Source: Desulfotomaculum sp.
GTDB taxonomy: Bacteria; Bacillota; Desulfotomaculia; Desulfotomaculales; Ammonificaceae
DNA length: 8,910 bases
Reading direction: 5' to 3'
Assembly: GCA_012961725.1 (NCBI GenBank)
Contig: DTYU01000265.1
Coordinates: forward strand, 1-8,910
Part shown: piece by piece, positions 1 through 5,622 of the stretch
Layout of the letters: every line of letters starts with the position of its first letter
Position numbering within the stretch: the stretch's first letter is position 1
Notes under the pieces: generated by a model
Told to the model about the DNA's origin: nothing
The model's input: only the letters and a program-made list of their open reading frames with translations
Databases searched by the model: none
Position numbers and translations under genes: made by a program

Positions 1-333
1 GAGGCCTACCGCGCCCTGCCTGCCTTCCTGAAGGAGCACGGCATCACCATCACCGAACGGTTCATCCGGACGGAAATCGGCGGCGAGGAGATCAACTTCT
101 TTGCCAAGGGGAAGAAGGAGGGCCGGGAAGTGATCCTCGTCGGCGAGACGGAGCTAAAGGCGACCGGTCCCCGCAAGCTGGCGCAGTTGGCGAGAAAAGC
201 GGCGGTGGTGCAGGAAAGCTTTCCGGGCAAAGAGGTCATCCCCATGCTGGTTACCCATTACGTGCGCCCCGCGGTTCTTGAAAGGGCAAAAGAGAAAGGG
301 GTTCTCGTAATCCAGAGCTTCGAGTGGCTGTAG
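1..333 (+). CDS. C-terminal fragment of a PD-(D/E)XK nuclease-like protein (DUF3782-type)
   Basis: The frame is open from the first base of the window to a TAG at 331-333, giving 110 residues; the N-terminal part lies outside. The visible part reads as an alpha/beta core: a short helix (about residues 3-14), a strand with EEINFFAKG (about 29-37), a strand with VILVGETELKA (about 44-54), a helix, then VIPMLVTHYVRP and the terminal GVLVIQSFEW. This order resembles the C-terminal half of the DUF3782-like family, often annotated as 'chordopoxvirus fusion protein', which usually has an N-terminal coiled coil and a PD-(D/E)XK-like fold. E-x-K in ETELK fits the catalytic E-x-K. The position usually held by Asp reads Asn (EIN), so nuclease activity is uncertain. 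Natural function in this family is unknown. The gene converges on the phosphatase gene ending at 446. An internal ATG at 130 is not the true start because coding continues upstream. Confidence 0.7.
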   Translation, partial: EAYRALPAFLKEHGITITERFIRTEIGGEEINFFAKGKKEGREVILVGETELKATGPRKLAQLARKAAVVQESFPGKEVIPMLVTHYVRPAVLERAKEKGVLVIQSFEWL

Positions 334-445
334 TGGTCGCGTAGGACAACGACTTTAAGGTGTCAGCGTTACCCAGATAATAGATGGTTCCAAAATCAAT
401 TTGACATCAGCCGCGAAATATTCTCTCTGCCTACAGGGTTCAATA
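334..445. other. Convergent intergenic spacer with a loose inverted repeat
   Basis: This spacer of 112 bases separates two converging genes and holds no supportable gene. An 8-bp inverted repeat, CCGCGAAA at 411-418 and TTTCGCGG at 461-468, spans the end of the phosphatase gene with 42 bases between its arms. It could fold at the 3' end of the minus-strand transcript, but it has no T-tract and is not a convincing intrinsic terminator. Confidence 0.3.
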
Positions 446-1204
446 CTATCTTTCGCGGGAGGCTGCCGCATAAATCGCGGCGCCGTTAATGACCGCCGCT
501 GGATGTTCGCAGATAAGTAGCTGTGCTTTTGCGCCTAAAAGCCGCATGGCCTCGGGCCCGGCCTTAAGCCGCCGGCCGGCATTGTGAGCATCGGTGGCGA
601 CGAACTGGGCCGTCCCTTCCTCGATAAAGATCCGGCTGGCGCGCCTTTCCGCCGGACCGAAAAGACCCGTAAGCGCCCCCGCAGTAACCTGGGCCAGTAC
701 CCCCCGCCGGGAAAACCCTCTCAGGACCTCAGGGTGACGGGCCAAAAACTCGTTGCGTTCAGGGTGAGCGATGATGGGCGTCACCCCGGCGAGGAGCAGC
801 TCAAAGAGGACCTGCGAGGCATAGGCGGGGAGGTGTACCCAGGGCAGCTCCACGAGAAGGTGCTTCCCCGTGTCGTTCAGGGTGAGGACCCCGCCCTCTT
901 GCAACAACGGGACCAGGCGGTCGGTCAAGTGGTACTCGGCGCCCGGGAGCACCGTCAGGGGTATCCCGGCGTCGTGAAGCCGCTGCTGGAGGCGCTTGAC
1001 GCCGCGAAGGATCGAGGCGCGCGTGTTTTCGTAAACGCCCGGGATTACGTGGGGCGTAGCCACAACCGCCGCATACCCCGCTTCAACATACGCCCGCGCC
1101 ATTTCGATGCTTTCCTCCACCGTTTCGGGACCGTCGTCAAACCCCGGCAGTATGTGGGCGTGGAGGTCAATGTAAGGAGGAGACGCCGCTTTTTTCATTG
1201 CCAT
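446..1204 (-). CDS. CpsB/YwqE-type PHP-family tyrosine phosphatase
   Basis: The 252-residue length matches the CpsB/CapC/YwqE family (about 250 aa), Mn-dependent PHP-superfamily phosphatases that dephosphorylate bacterial tyrosine kinases and their targets in capsule or exopolysaccharide control. Metal-ligand motifs are in order: H15-x-H17 in DLHAHILPGFDDGP, ATPH with H52, GAE with E90, IAHPERN with H147, and ATDAHN with D205 and H207. The protein looks cytosolic, with no signal peptide or membrane segment. The ATG at 1204 is preceded by AAGGA with about 7 bases spacing; a second Met two codons in is possible. It lies 82 bp after plsY on the same strand and may be read through from it. No cognate tyrosine kinase or polysaccharide gene is visible, so the partner is unknown. 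Family assignment is firm, but the physiological substrate is inferred only from homologues. Confidence 0.9.
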   Translation of the reverse strand: MAMKKAASPPYIDLHAHILPGFDDGPETVEESIEMARAYVEAGYAAVVATPHVIPGVYENTRASILRGVKRLQQRLHDAGIPLTVLPGAEYHLTDRLVPLLQEGGVLTLNDTGKHLLVELPWVHLPAYASQVLFELLLAGVTPIIAHPERNEFLARHPEVLRGFSRRGVLAQVTAGALTGLFGPAERRASRIFIEEGTAQFVATDAHNAGRRLKAGPEAMRLLGAKAQLLICEHPAAVINGAAIYAAASRER

Positions 1205-1228
1205 TCACTCTTCCTTGGACCGCCTCAA

Positions 1229-1245
1229 GGGGTGGATTCCACCCC
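1229..1245 (-). other. Small hairpin between plsY and the PHP phosphatase gene
   Basis: GGGGTGG and CCACCCC form a perfect 7-bp stem with a 3-base loop in the 82-bp gap. No T-run follows on the minus strand, so it is more likely a processing or stability hairpin than a terminator. Confidence 0.4.
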
Positions 1246-1286
1246 GTGCAAAAAAGCAGTTTTATCGTTGACCGCAAACCGCTAAA

Positions 1287-1862
1287 CTACCGGCCGATGC
1301 GGTGTTCGGTGCCGTCGAGCAGCCTGCGGATGTTGCTGCGGTGCTTGTAGATTGCGACTAGTGCGGCAAGGGCCGCAAAAAGCGTGTAGCTCCAGGGGTA
1401 GCCGAAAACCGCGATCAGCACCGGCAGGCCGGCCGCGGCGGTGATGGAGGCCAGCGAGACGTACCTGCACAGCGCGAGAACCGCCGCCCAAACGCCAAGG
1501 GTGCACAGCGCGGCTTTCGGGGCGAGCACCAGGAAAACGCCGAGGGCGGTGGCAATCATCTTCCCGCCCCGGAAGCGGAGGAAAAGCGACCAGCTATGGC
1601 CTGCAAGCACGCAGGCACCGGCGACCACTGCGTGCCAGTGGCCGGCGTGGCTGCCCAAATAAACGGCGACCGCCCCCTTGCTCACATCCCCGGCAAGGGC
1701 GAGCGTCCCGAAGAACGGACCCAAAGTGCGCCAGACGTTGGTGGCGCCGATATTGCCGCTGCCAACCTCGAACAGGTCTACTCCCCTACGGCGGGCAAGA
1801 ATGTAGCCGGTAGGGACCGACCCTATTATGTAAGCTATAGTGGCGATACAGAGCAGTTCCAT
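1287..1862 (-). CDS. plsY: Glycerol-3-phosphate acyltransferase PlsY
   Basis: PlsY is an integral membrane enzyme that transfers the acyl group from acyl-phosphate to sn-glycerol-3-phosphate, making lysophosphatidate, the first step of phospholipid synthesis. The 191 residues are normal for the family. The conserved cytoplasmic loops are visible: GSVPTGY near 14-20, GSGNIGATNVWR at 34-45, GHSWSLFLRFRGGK at 88-101 and KHRSNIRRLLDGTE at 173-186, separated by hydrophobic segments near 5-22, 50-70, 77-97, 105-130 and 140-170. One oddity is that the usual GGKG of the second loop reads GGKM (Met102). The ATG is preceded by AAAAGGTGAT, a strong ribosome-binding site. The gene lies 271 bp after der on the same strand and 82 bp before the phosphatase gene. 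From memory, related genomes often have gpsA and spoIVA next; neither is present here. Confidence 0.96.
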   Translation of the reverse strand: MELLCIATIAYIIGSVPTGYILARRRGVDLFEVGSGNIGATNVWRTLGPFFGTLALAGDVSKGAVAVYLGSHAGHWHAVVAGACVLAGHSWSLFLRFRGGKMIATALGVFLVLAPKAALCTLGVWAAVLALCRYVSLASITAAAGLPVLIAVFGYPWSYTLFAALAALVAIYKHRSNIRRLLDGTEHRIGR

Positions 1863-1956
1863 GTCGATATCACCTTTTCGAATTACGGTCTACGTACTCG
1901 AGGTTCAAGCTTCTACGTTTTAGGAGCAGTCGTTTCGGGCAGGCACAATGTAGGGC

Positions 1957-2085
1957 TTAACCTTCAATCAGTTTCTTGACGAATCTCATAAACTCGCGGA
2001 TACCGCTTTCCGGGTCTTCACTGATGCGGCTTTCCTCTACCTGATCTTCAGACCCTTAACCGGTTCGCGGTTCGTCAAAAACTTC
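1957..2085 (-). pseudogene. Possible decayed small coding remnant between der and plsY
   Basis: The 271-bp gap between der and plsY contains no intact gene, but it does hold a protein-like stretch. A frame open from 2055 down to a TAA at 1957-1959 encodes 32 residues ending ESGIREFMRFVKKLIEG, with no ATG, GTG or TTG near its beginning. Just upstream, a +1-shifted frame reads NREPVKGLKIR before a TAG. The original frame also continues upstream of an in-frame TAA at 2056-2058 as LEVFDEPRTG. This looks like the tail of a gene broken by a stop or frameshift, but I recognise no family. The rest of the gap (1863-1956 and 2086-2133) shows no clear promoter or terminator apart from the plsY ribosome-binding site. 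Confidence 0.3.
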
Positions 2086-2133
2086 TAATGACTAATTTAT
2101 TTGATCAGCCAGAAAAAGTCTACAGGAGAAGGC

Positions 2134-3465
2134 CTAATCTTCTTTTTTGCGCCTGCGTTTGACCGCGAAGCGAATAGGCGTACCGGTGAAGTCGTAGGCC
2201 GACCGCAACTGGTTCTCGAGATACCTCCGGTAGGAGAAGTGCAAAAGCCCCGGGTCGTTGACATAGAGCAGGAAAACCGGCGGGTTCTCCCCTACCTGCG
2301 TGCCGTAGTATATCTTCAGACGGTCCCCCTTGCGTTGGGGCGGCGGGTTACGCAAAACGGCCTCTTCCATGAGGGCATTGAGCTCTCCCGTAGGAACTCG
2401 CCGGAAGGCGTTGGCGGCCGCCTTGTCCACCGCCTGTAACAAGCGCGTCATGCCCTGCCCCGCCGTCGCCACGGTGAAGACGACCGGCGCATAAGTGATG
2501 AAGTCCAGCGCCTCTTTCACCGCCTCCCGGTACCGGGCGGCGTTCTTCCGGTCCGCCGGCACGAGGTCCCATTTATTCACGGCGATGACGACCGCGCGGC
2601 CCGAATCCTCCGCCATGCCCGCTATCCGCTTGTCCTGGGCTGTAACTCCCTCGACCGCATCCAAAACCAGCACCGCTACCTGCGCCCGCGCGATCCCCTT
2701 CTGCGCGCGGATGATGCTGTAACGCTCTACGGCCATCTCGACGCGGCGCTTACGCCGGATACCGGCGGTATCGATCAGGAGGTACCGCTTCCCTCCCCTC
2801 TCGAAGGGCGTGTCGACCGCATCCCTGGTCGTTCCGGGGATCTCGCTGACGATGGCCCTTTCCTCGCCCAAAAGCGCGTTGACCAGCGACGACTTGCCGA
2901 CGTTGGGCCTCCCGACAACCGCGACCCGCAAAGCCTTCTCCTCTTCTTCGCGGGCGCTCTTTTCCGGGAGGTTTGCCACCACCATATCGAGGAGGTCGCC
3001 GGTGTTCAGCCCCTGCGCCGCAGAGACGGCAAAAGGCTCCCCCATCCCGAGCGCGTAAAACTCGTAAGACAAGACCGGCGGCGAAGCAAAGCTGTCGACC
3101 TTGTTGGCCACCAAGATGACCGGTTTTCCCGTACGCCGGAGGATTCCGGCGGCGGTTTTATCCTCCGGCAGAACGCCGCATAAGGCATCCACCACAAACA
3201 GGATCAGGTCCGCCTGCTCGATCGCCTGCTCAACCTGCCGCCTGATACCGGCCTCGATCGCATCCTTCTCTTTTTCAACGACCCCCCCCGTATCGACCAG
3301 TACGAAACGCCGCCCGTTCCACTCGGCTTCGCGGCAAATCCTGTCTCGCGTCACTCCCGGCTCCGGCTGAACGATCGCGGCCCTTCCTCCGGCCAGGCGG
3401 TTAAACAGAGTGGATTTCCCTACGTTCGGGCGCCCGACTATGGCCACAACCGGCTTGTCATCCAT
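2134..3465 (-). CDS. der: Ribosome-assembly GTPase Der (EngA)
   Basis: Der is an essential double-GTPase that acts in maturation of the 50S ribosomal subunit. The 443-residue protein shows both G domains. Domain 1 has P-loop GRPNVGKST (11-19), DTGG (58-61), NKVD (121-124) and VSAA (147-150). Domain 2 has GRPNVGKSS (185-193), DTAG (232-235) and NKWD (297-300). The C-terminal KH-like domain (about 355-436) ends in a basic tail, KRRRKKED. The acidic linker REEEEK (172-177) joins the G domains. The G5 loop of domain 2 reads FTVATAGQ where the usual form is I-S-A-x-T-G-Q; this is a mild deviation. The ATG at 3465 has a clear GGAGG ribosome-binding site (bases 3471-3475 in plus coordinates) five bases away. 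A solitary copy of the transposase-linked repeat starts three bases upstream of that site. The gene follows the DUF512 gene by 84 bp and is probably co-transcribed with it. Confidence 0.98.
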   Translation of the reverse strand: MDDKPVVAIVGRPNVGKSTLFNRLAGGRAAIVQPEPGVTRDRICREAEWNGRRFVLVDTGGVVEKEKDAIEAGIRRQVEQAIEQADLILFVVDALCGVLPEDKTAAGILRRTGKPVILVANKVDSFASPPVLSYEFYALGMGEPFAVSAAQGLNTGDLLDMVVANLPEKSAREEEEKALRVAVVGRPNVGKSSLVNALLGEERAIVSEIPGTTRDAVDTPFERGGKRYLLIDTAGIRRKRRVEMAVERYSIIRAQKGIARAQVAVLVLDAVEGVTAQDKRIAGMAEDSGRAVVIAVNKWDLVPADRKNAARYREAVKEALDFITYAPVVFTVATAGQGMTRLLQAVDKAAANAFRRVPTGELNALMEEAVLRNPPPQRKGDRLKIYYGTQVGENPPVFLLYVNDPGLLHFSYRRYLENQLRSAYDFTGTPIRFAVKRRRKKED

Positions 3466-3477
3466 AAAAACCTCCGC

Positions 3478-3507
3478 AAATTACGGGGACACCATACTAA
3501 ATTACGG
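3478..3507 (-). repeat. Solitary copy of the RAYT-linked repeat in the der leader
   Basis: Bases 3484-3504 match exactly 21 bases of the left inverted repeat of the transposase element (8069-8089), including GGGGACACCATACT. Nine-base direct repeats AAATTACGG (3478-3486 and 3499-3507) flank the core. In the full copies at the element's right end the arms are TAATTT and AAATTA, an inverted pair; here the der-side arm reads TAATTT, so the palindrome is lost. The copy lies in the transcribed leader of der, adjoining its GGAGG ribosome-binding site. Confidence 0.85.
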
Positions 3508-3516
3508 TGAAACAGT

Positions 3517-3542
3517 GCCGGAAACGCCGCGCTTATTCCGGC
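3517..3542 (-). other. Hairpin between the DUF512 gene and der
   Basis: GCCGGAA (3517-3523) and TTCCGGC (3536-3542) form a perfect 7-bp stem with a 12-base loop, 7 bases after the DUF512 stop codon. No T-run follows on the minus strand. It may slow or process the transcript but does not look like a strong intrinsic terminator, so read-through into der is likely. Confidence 0.45.
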
Positions 3543-3549
3543 CTACCGC

Positions 3550-4869
3550 CTAGCATCGTACCGTCAGCCTGCGGCGCACAAGCCTGACTCCCAGAGCCGC
3601 CGCCAGCTCGCGCGGACCGTCCACTGGCACCACCGGGCACCCGAGCCCTTTCGCAAGCTCATCACAGCTCACGTCGTCTAAGAACACCCGCTCTTCATTA
3701 AGTGCAGCGGCGGGAACTAAGACCAGGTCAGGTCTGTGCACCCCCCGCAGCGCCGCTTGAATCTCCCGTCCCGTAAGCAGACCCGCCACCGTCACCGTCG
3801 GGCCGTAGAAGCGGTTGGCCACCGGCAGCAGCCCGACCTCAAGCCCTTCGATCCGGTTCAGTCTCGCCACCACCGGTTTGAGCACCGTTTCAAACATCTT
3901 CCCTGTCACCAGGACCGCGCGCCTGCGCGGGGCTTGCAGCGGCAGCCTTTTTTCAACCCTGCTGTACTCATCCAAGAAGCGCCGCACCAGTCCAACGCCG
4001 TTTTCTAATTGCGGGAAACCTTCGTACTCCTTCGCCGCGGGAACGGGTTTTCCTGCGCGCAGGTAGAGTTCGTCGGCCGCAAAGACCACCCTGCCGCCAA
4101 GCCGCCGCTGGTACATGCCCTGCCAACCGGCCACCCTTTCCAGTATCTCCGCCGCTTCAACCGGCGTAACCGGCCGCAGCGGGTATAGACCCTTACGGTG
4201 CCGAGTCAGGCCGACCGGTACAATCGCTACCGACTGTACCGCGGGATAAAGAGCGGCAAGATCAGTTACCGTACGGGCTAATTCCTCCCGGTCGTTGAGA
4301 CCTGGACAAAGCACCACCTGGGTATGCATGGTGATTTCTCCGGCGGCCAGGGCGCGAAGCTGCTCGTTTATTTCCGCCGCCCGGGGGTTTCTTAGCATCT
4401 TCGCGCGCAGCCGCCGATTCGTTGTATGCACCGAAATGTAGAGCGGACTCAGCCGCTGCCGGATGATTCGTTCGCAGTCCGCTCGCGTGACGTTGGTCAG
4501 GGTGATGAAGTTGCCTTCCCAGAAGGAGAGGCGGTAGTCGTCATCCTTGAAGCAGAGGCTGGGGCGCAGCCCTGGGGGCTGCTGGTCGACAAAACAGAAG
4601 ATGCAGCGGTTGGTGCAGGTGCGTACGCGGCCAAAGGGGTCGGCAAACTCCAAACCGTTCAAATCCGTTTCGCCTCGCAACGATACGCGAAGTTCCTTTT
4701 CCCCGCGCCGGATCGTAAGCAGCGGCCGCTCCGTCGCCAATAAGAAGCGGTAGTCGATAATATCCCTAACCGGCTGCTCACCTATGCGCAAGAGAATGTC
4801 ACCGGGCAGGAGCCCTAACCCGGACGCGGTGCTCTGCGGGGCCACTGCTGCAACTTTTAATCCGTTCAC
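3550..4869 (-). CDS. DUF512 family protein: PDZ-like domain plus radical-SAM iron-sulfur motif
   Basis: This 439-residue protein belongs to the DUF512 / TIGR03279 group, putative FeS oxidoreductases of unknown substrate. An N-terminal PDZ-like segment (about 1-60) contains GLGLLPGDILLRIG and IIDYRF. The radical-SAM cluster motif follows as C85-x3-C89-x2-C92 in CTNRCIFCFVDQQPPG, then FWEGNFITLTN (116-126), YISVHTTN and HTQVVLCPGLND, typical of this family's barrel. The C-terminal half (about 250-439) is the DUF512 domain proper. The start is a GTG at 4867-4869, with an in-frame TAA two codons upstream, so no earlier start exists. No good ribosome-binding site is seen, although the N terminus fits the family. 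It is preceded by its own promoter and leader and followed by der after 84 bp. Association with der is a recurring feature in Firmicutes as I recall, but the biochemical link is unknown. Confidence 0.92.
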   Translation of the reverse strand: MNGLKVAAVAPQSTASGLGLLPGDILLRIGEQPVRDIIDYRFLLATERPLLTIRRGEKELRVSLRGETDLNGLEFADPFGRVRTCTNRCIFCFVDQQPPGLRPSLCFKDDDYRLSFWEGNFITLTNVTRADCERIIRQRLSPLYISVHTTNRRLRAKMLRNPRAAEINEQLRALAAGEITMHTQVVLCPGLNDREELARTVTDLAALYPAVQSVAIVPVGLTRHRKGLYPLRPVTPVEAAEILERVAGWQGMYQRRLGGRVVFAADELYLRAGKPVPAAKEYEGFPQLENGVGLVRRFLDEYSRVEKRLPLQAPRRRAVLVTGKMFETVLKPVVARLNRIEGLEVGLLPVANRFYGPTVTVAGLLTGREIQAALRGVHRPDLVLVPAAALNEERVFLDDVSCDELAKGLGCPVVPVDGPRELAAALGVRLVRRRLTVRC

Positions 4870-4984
4870 GGCTTAGCTCAAGGGGATAGACCTTTAAGGT
4901 CCGTTCAACGTTCAACATTCGACGTGGGCTTAATATTGATGGACCTTTGAGATCCGAAAGCTTCTGCCGCCAACCGCCGTTTCG
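4870..4984 (-). promoter_or_regulatory. Candidate structured mRNA leader of the DUF512 gene
   Basis: If transcription starts about 7 bases after the -10 box, the leader is about 115 nt. In plus coordinates, GACCTT (4889-4894) can pair with AAGGTC (4896-4901). AAGGTCC (4896-4902) can instead pair with GGACCTT (4941-4947). These two pairings are mutually exclusive. CTCAAGG-like bases just before the start (about 4877-4883) could also pair with the CTTTGAG region (4945-4951). A tandem GTTCAAC lies at 4903-4916. No known riboswitch class is recognised. Confidence 0.3.
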
Positions 4985-4990
4985 TCTTGA

Positions 4991-5019
4991 AGTATACCAT
5001 AAGTCGCTGCGGTTGTCAT
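4991..5019 (-). promoter_or_regulatory. Sigma-A-type promoter for the DUF512-der unit
   Basis: On the minus strand a -35 box ATGACA (5/6 to consensus) and a -10 box TATACT (5/6) are separated by exactly 17 bases. The -10 is preceded by TGG, an extended -10 motif. The predicted start near 4984 is about 115 bases before the DUF512 GTG. The -35 box lies inside one arm of the inverted repeat at 5012-5034. Confidence 0.6.
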
Positions 5020-5034
5020 GTTGCAACTGACAAC
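5012..5034. promoter_or_regulatory. Operator-like inverted repeat overlapping the -35 box
   Basis: GTTGTCA and TGACAAC form a perfect 7-bp inverted repeat around a 9-base centre that itself contains the palindrome GTTGCAAC (5020-5027). One arm covers the -35 box of the DUF512 promoter, a placement typical of repressor sites. The regulator is unknown. Confidence 0.5.
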
Positions 5035-5049
5035 GGAGTGCGCGGAGTT

Positions 5050-5071
5050 AGGCCGGGAATACCTCCGGCCT
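5050..5071 (-). other. Hairpin downstream of DUF3189 copy B
   Basis: AGGCCGG (5050-5056) and CCGGCCT (5065-5071) form a perfect 7-bp GC-rich stem with an 8-base loop, 47 bases after the stop of DUF3189 copy B. There is no T-run on either strand, so termination is uncertain. It may mark the 3' end of the sporulation transcript, because a new promoter follows at 4991-5019. Confidence 0.4.
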
Positions 5072-5117
5072 CCTGCCCGCCCGACAGTATACCGGCTGAC
5101 CGCTAATGACCGGACCT

Positions 5118-5564
5118 TCAAGCCGTGCCCAGGCGCTGATTTTCCTGCAAATCCTCAAGGGCGAAACACAACAGGCGGGGGTAAGAGTTCACAACCGCCC
5201 GGTAAAAAAGCCTCCGCCCGCAGGCCGATCCAAGGCGCGCCAGCCTCCAGGTCAAGGCTATTATACAGCCTCCCGCAATTCCTGAAACGTGACGGAGGGA
5301 CCATTCACCCTCACCGTAGAGTTCTTCACGCACCCGGAAAAGGCGGGCTACGAAAGCCGGTTCCGCACGGCACCACAAGGCGTAGACCTCCGTCCCGGCT
5401 TCATCCCTGCCGTAGTGAACAAAACCGCATGGCGACGAAATCCCCGGCAGGCGCAGGAGTTCGTCTTCCTTGAGCGGTTCTTCGCTGGGTAAGCGGCCGG
5501 TCCTGATCCCCGCCGCTACCGCCGCAAGCGGGACTCCCTGATAATCACAATAGACAAGCCTCAT
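5118..5564 (-). CDS. DUF3189 family protein, divergent paralogue (copy B)
   Basis: From the ATG at 5562-5564 this gives 148 residues, nearly the same length as its upstream neighbour. The N terminus MRLVYCDYQG aligns with MDIIYHCYGG of copy A, followed in both by a helix, GRDEAGTEVYALWCR (matching GKDEHGNKVYILGRR) and a C-terminal block with RRLFYRAVVNSYPRL (matching GRPLVCAGLRRAYPCL). The conserved GGTHSS of copy A is replaced by QGVPLA, so a likely functional loop is lost. The open frame continues upstream to a TTG at 5642, overlapping copy A, but the family alignment favours 5564. No clear ribosome-binding site precedes that ATG, and a strong hairpin lies 22 bases upstream. DUF3189 has no known biochemical function; its neighbourhood suggests a sporulation-linked role. 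Confidence 0.75.
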   Translation of the reverse strand: MRLVYCDYQGVPLAAVAAGIRTGRLPSEEPLKEDELLRLPGISSPCGFVHYGRDEAGTEVYALWCRAEPAFVARLFRVREELYGEGEWSLRHVSGIAGGCIIALTWRLARLGSACGRRLFYRAVVNSYPRLLCFALEDLQENQRLGTA

Positions 5565-5586
5565 CAGCAAGGGGGACGGGCTGTTT

Positions 5587-5617
5587 GAGGAGCGCACGGC
5601 GAAGCCGAGTGCTCCTC
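5587..5617 (-). promoter_or_regulatory. Intercistronic hairpin between the DUF3189 paralogues
   Basis: An outer stem GAGGAGC/GCTCCTC (5587-5593 with 5611-5617) and an inner stem CGGC/GCCG with a 3-base loop form a 31-nt near-continuous hairpin. It begins 5 bases after the stop codon of copy A. The purine-rich AAGAGGAG, the only ribosome-binding-like sequence in the gap, lies in the 5' arm on the mRNA. No T-run follows, so it is not a classical terminator. Confidence 0.55.
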
Positions 5618-5622
5618 TTAAC

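Noticed and set aside
401..422. Perfect TTGACA on the plus strand with AATATT downstream
   Set aside because: The spacer is only 10 bases and no gene follows on the plus strand; it lies between convergent genes.
584..1285. Long open frame antisense to the PHP phosphatase gene (233 codons, plus strand)
   Set aside because: It is a shadow of a clear conserved gene on the other strand; its translation is Arg/Pro rich with no recognisable motif.
1863..1910. Possible plsY promoter TTGAAC-N17-TAATTC
   Set aside because: The -10 box matches the consensus at only two positions.
5050..5071. Intrinsic terminator after DUF3189 copy B
   Set aside because: The GC-rich stem is clear, but neither strand has a T-run after it; kept only as a hairpin.
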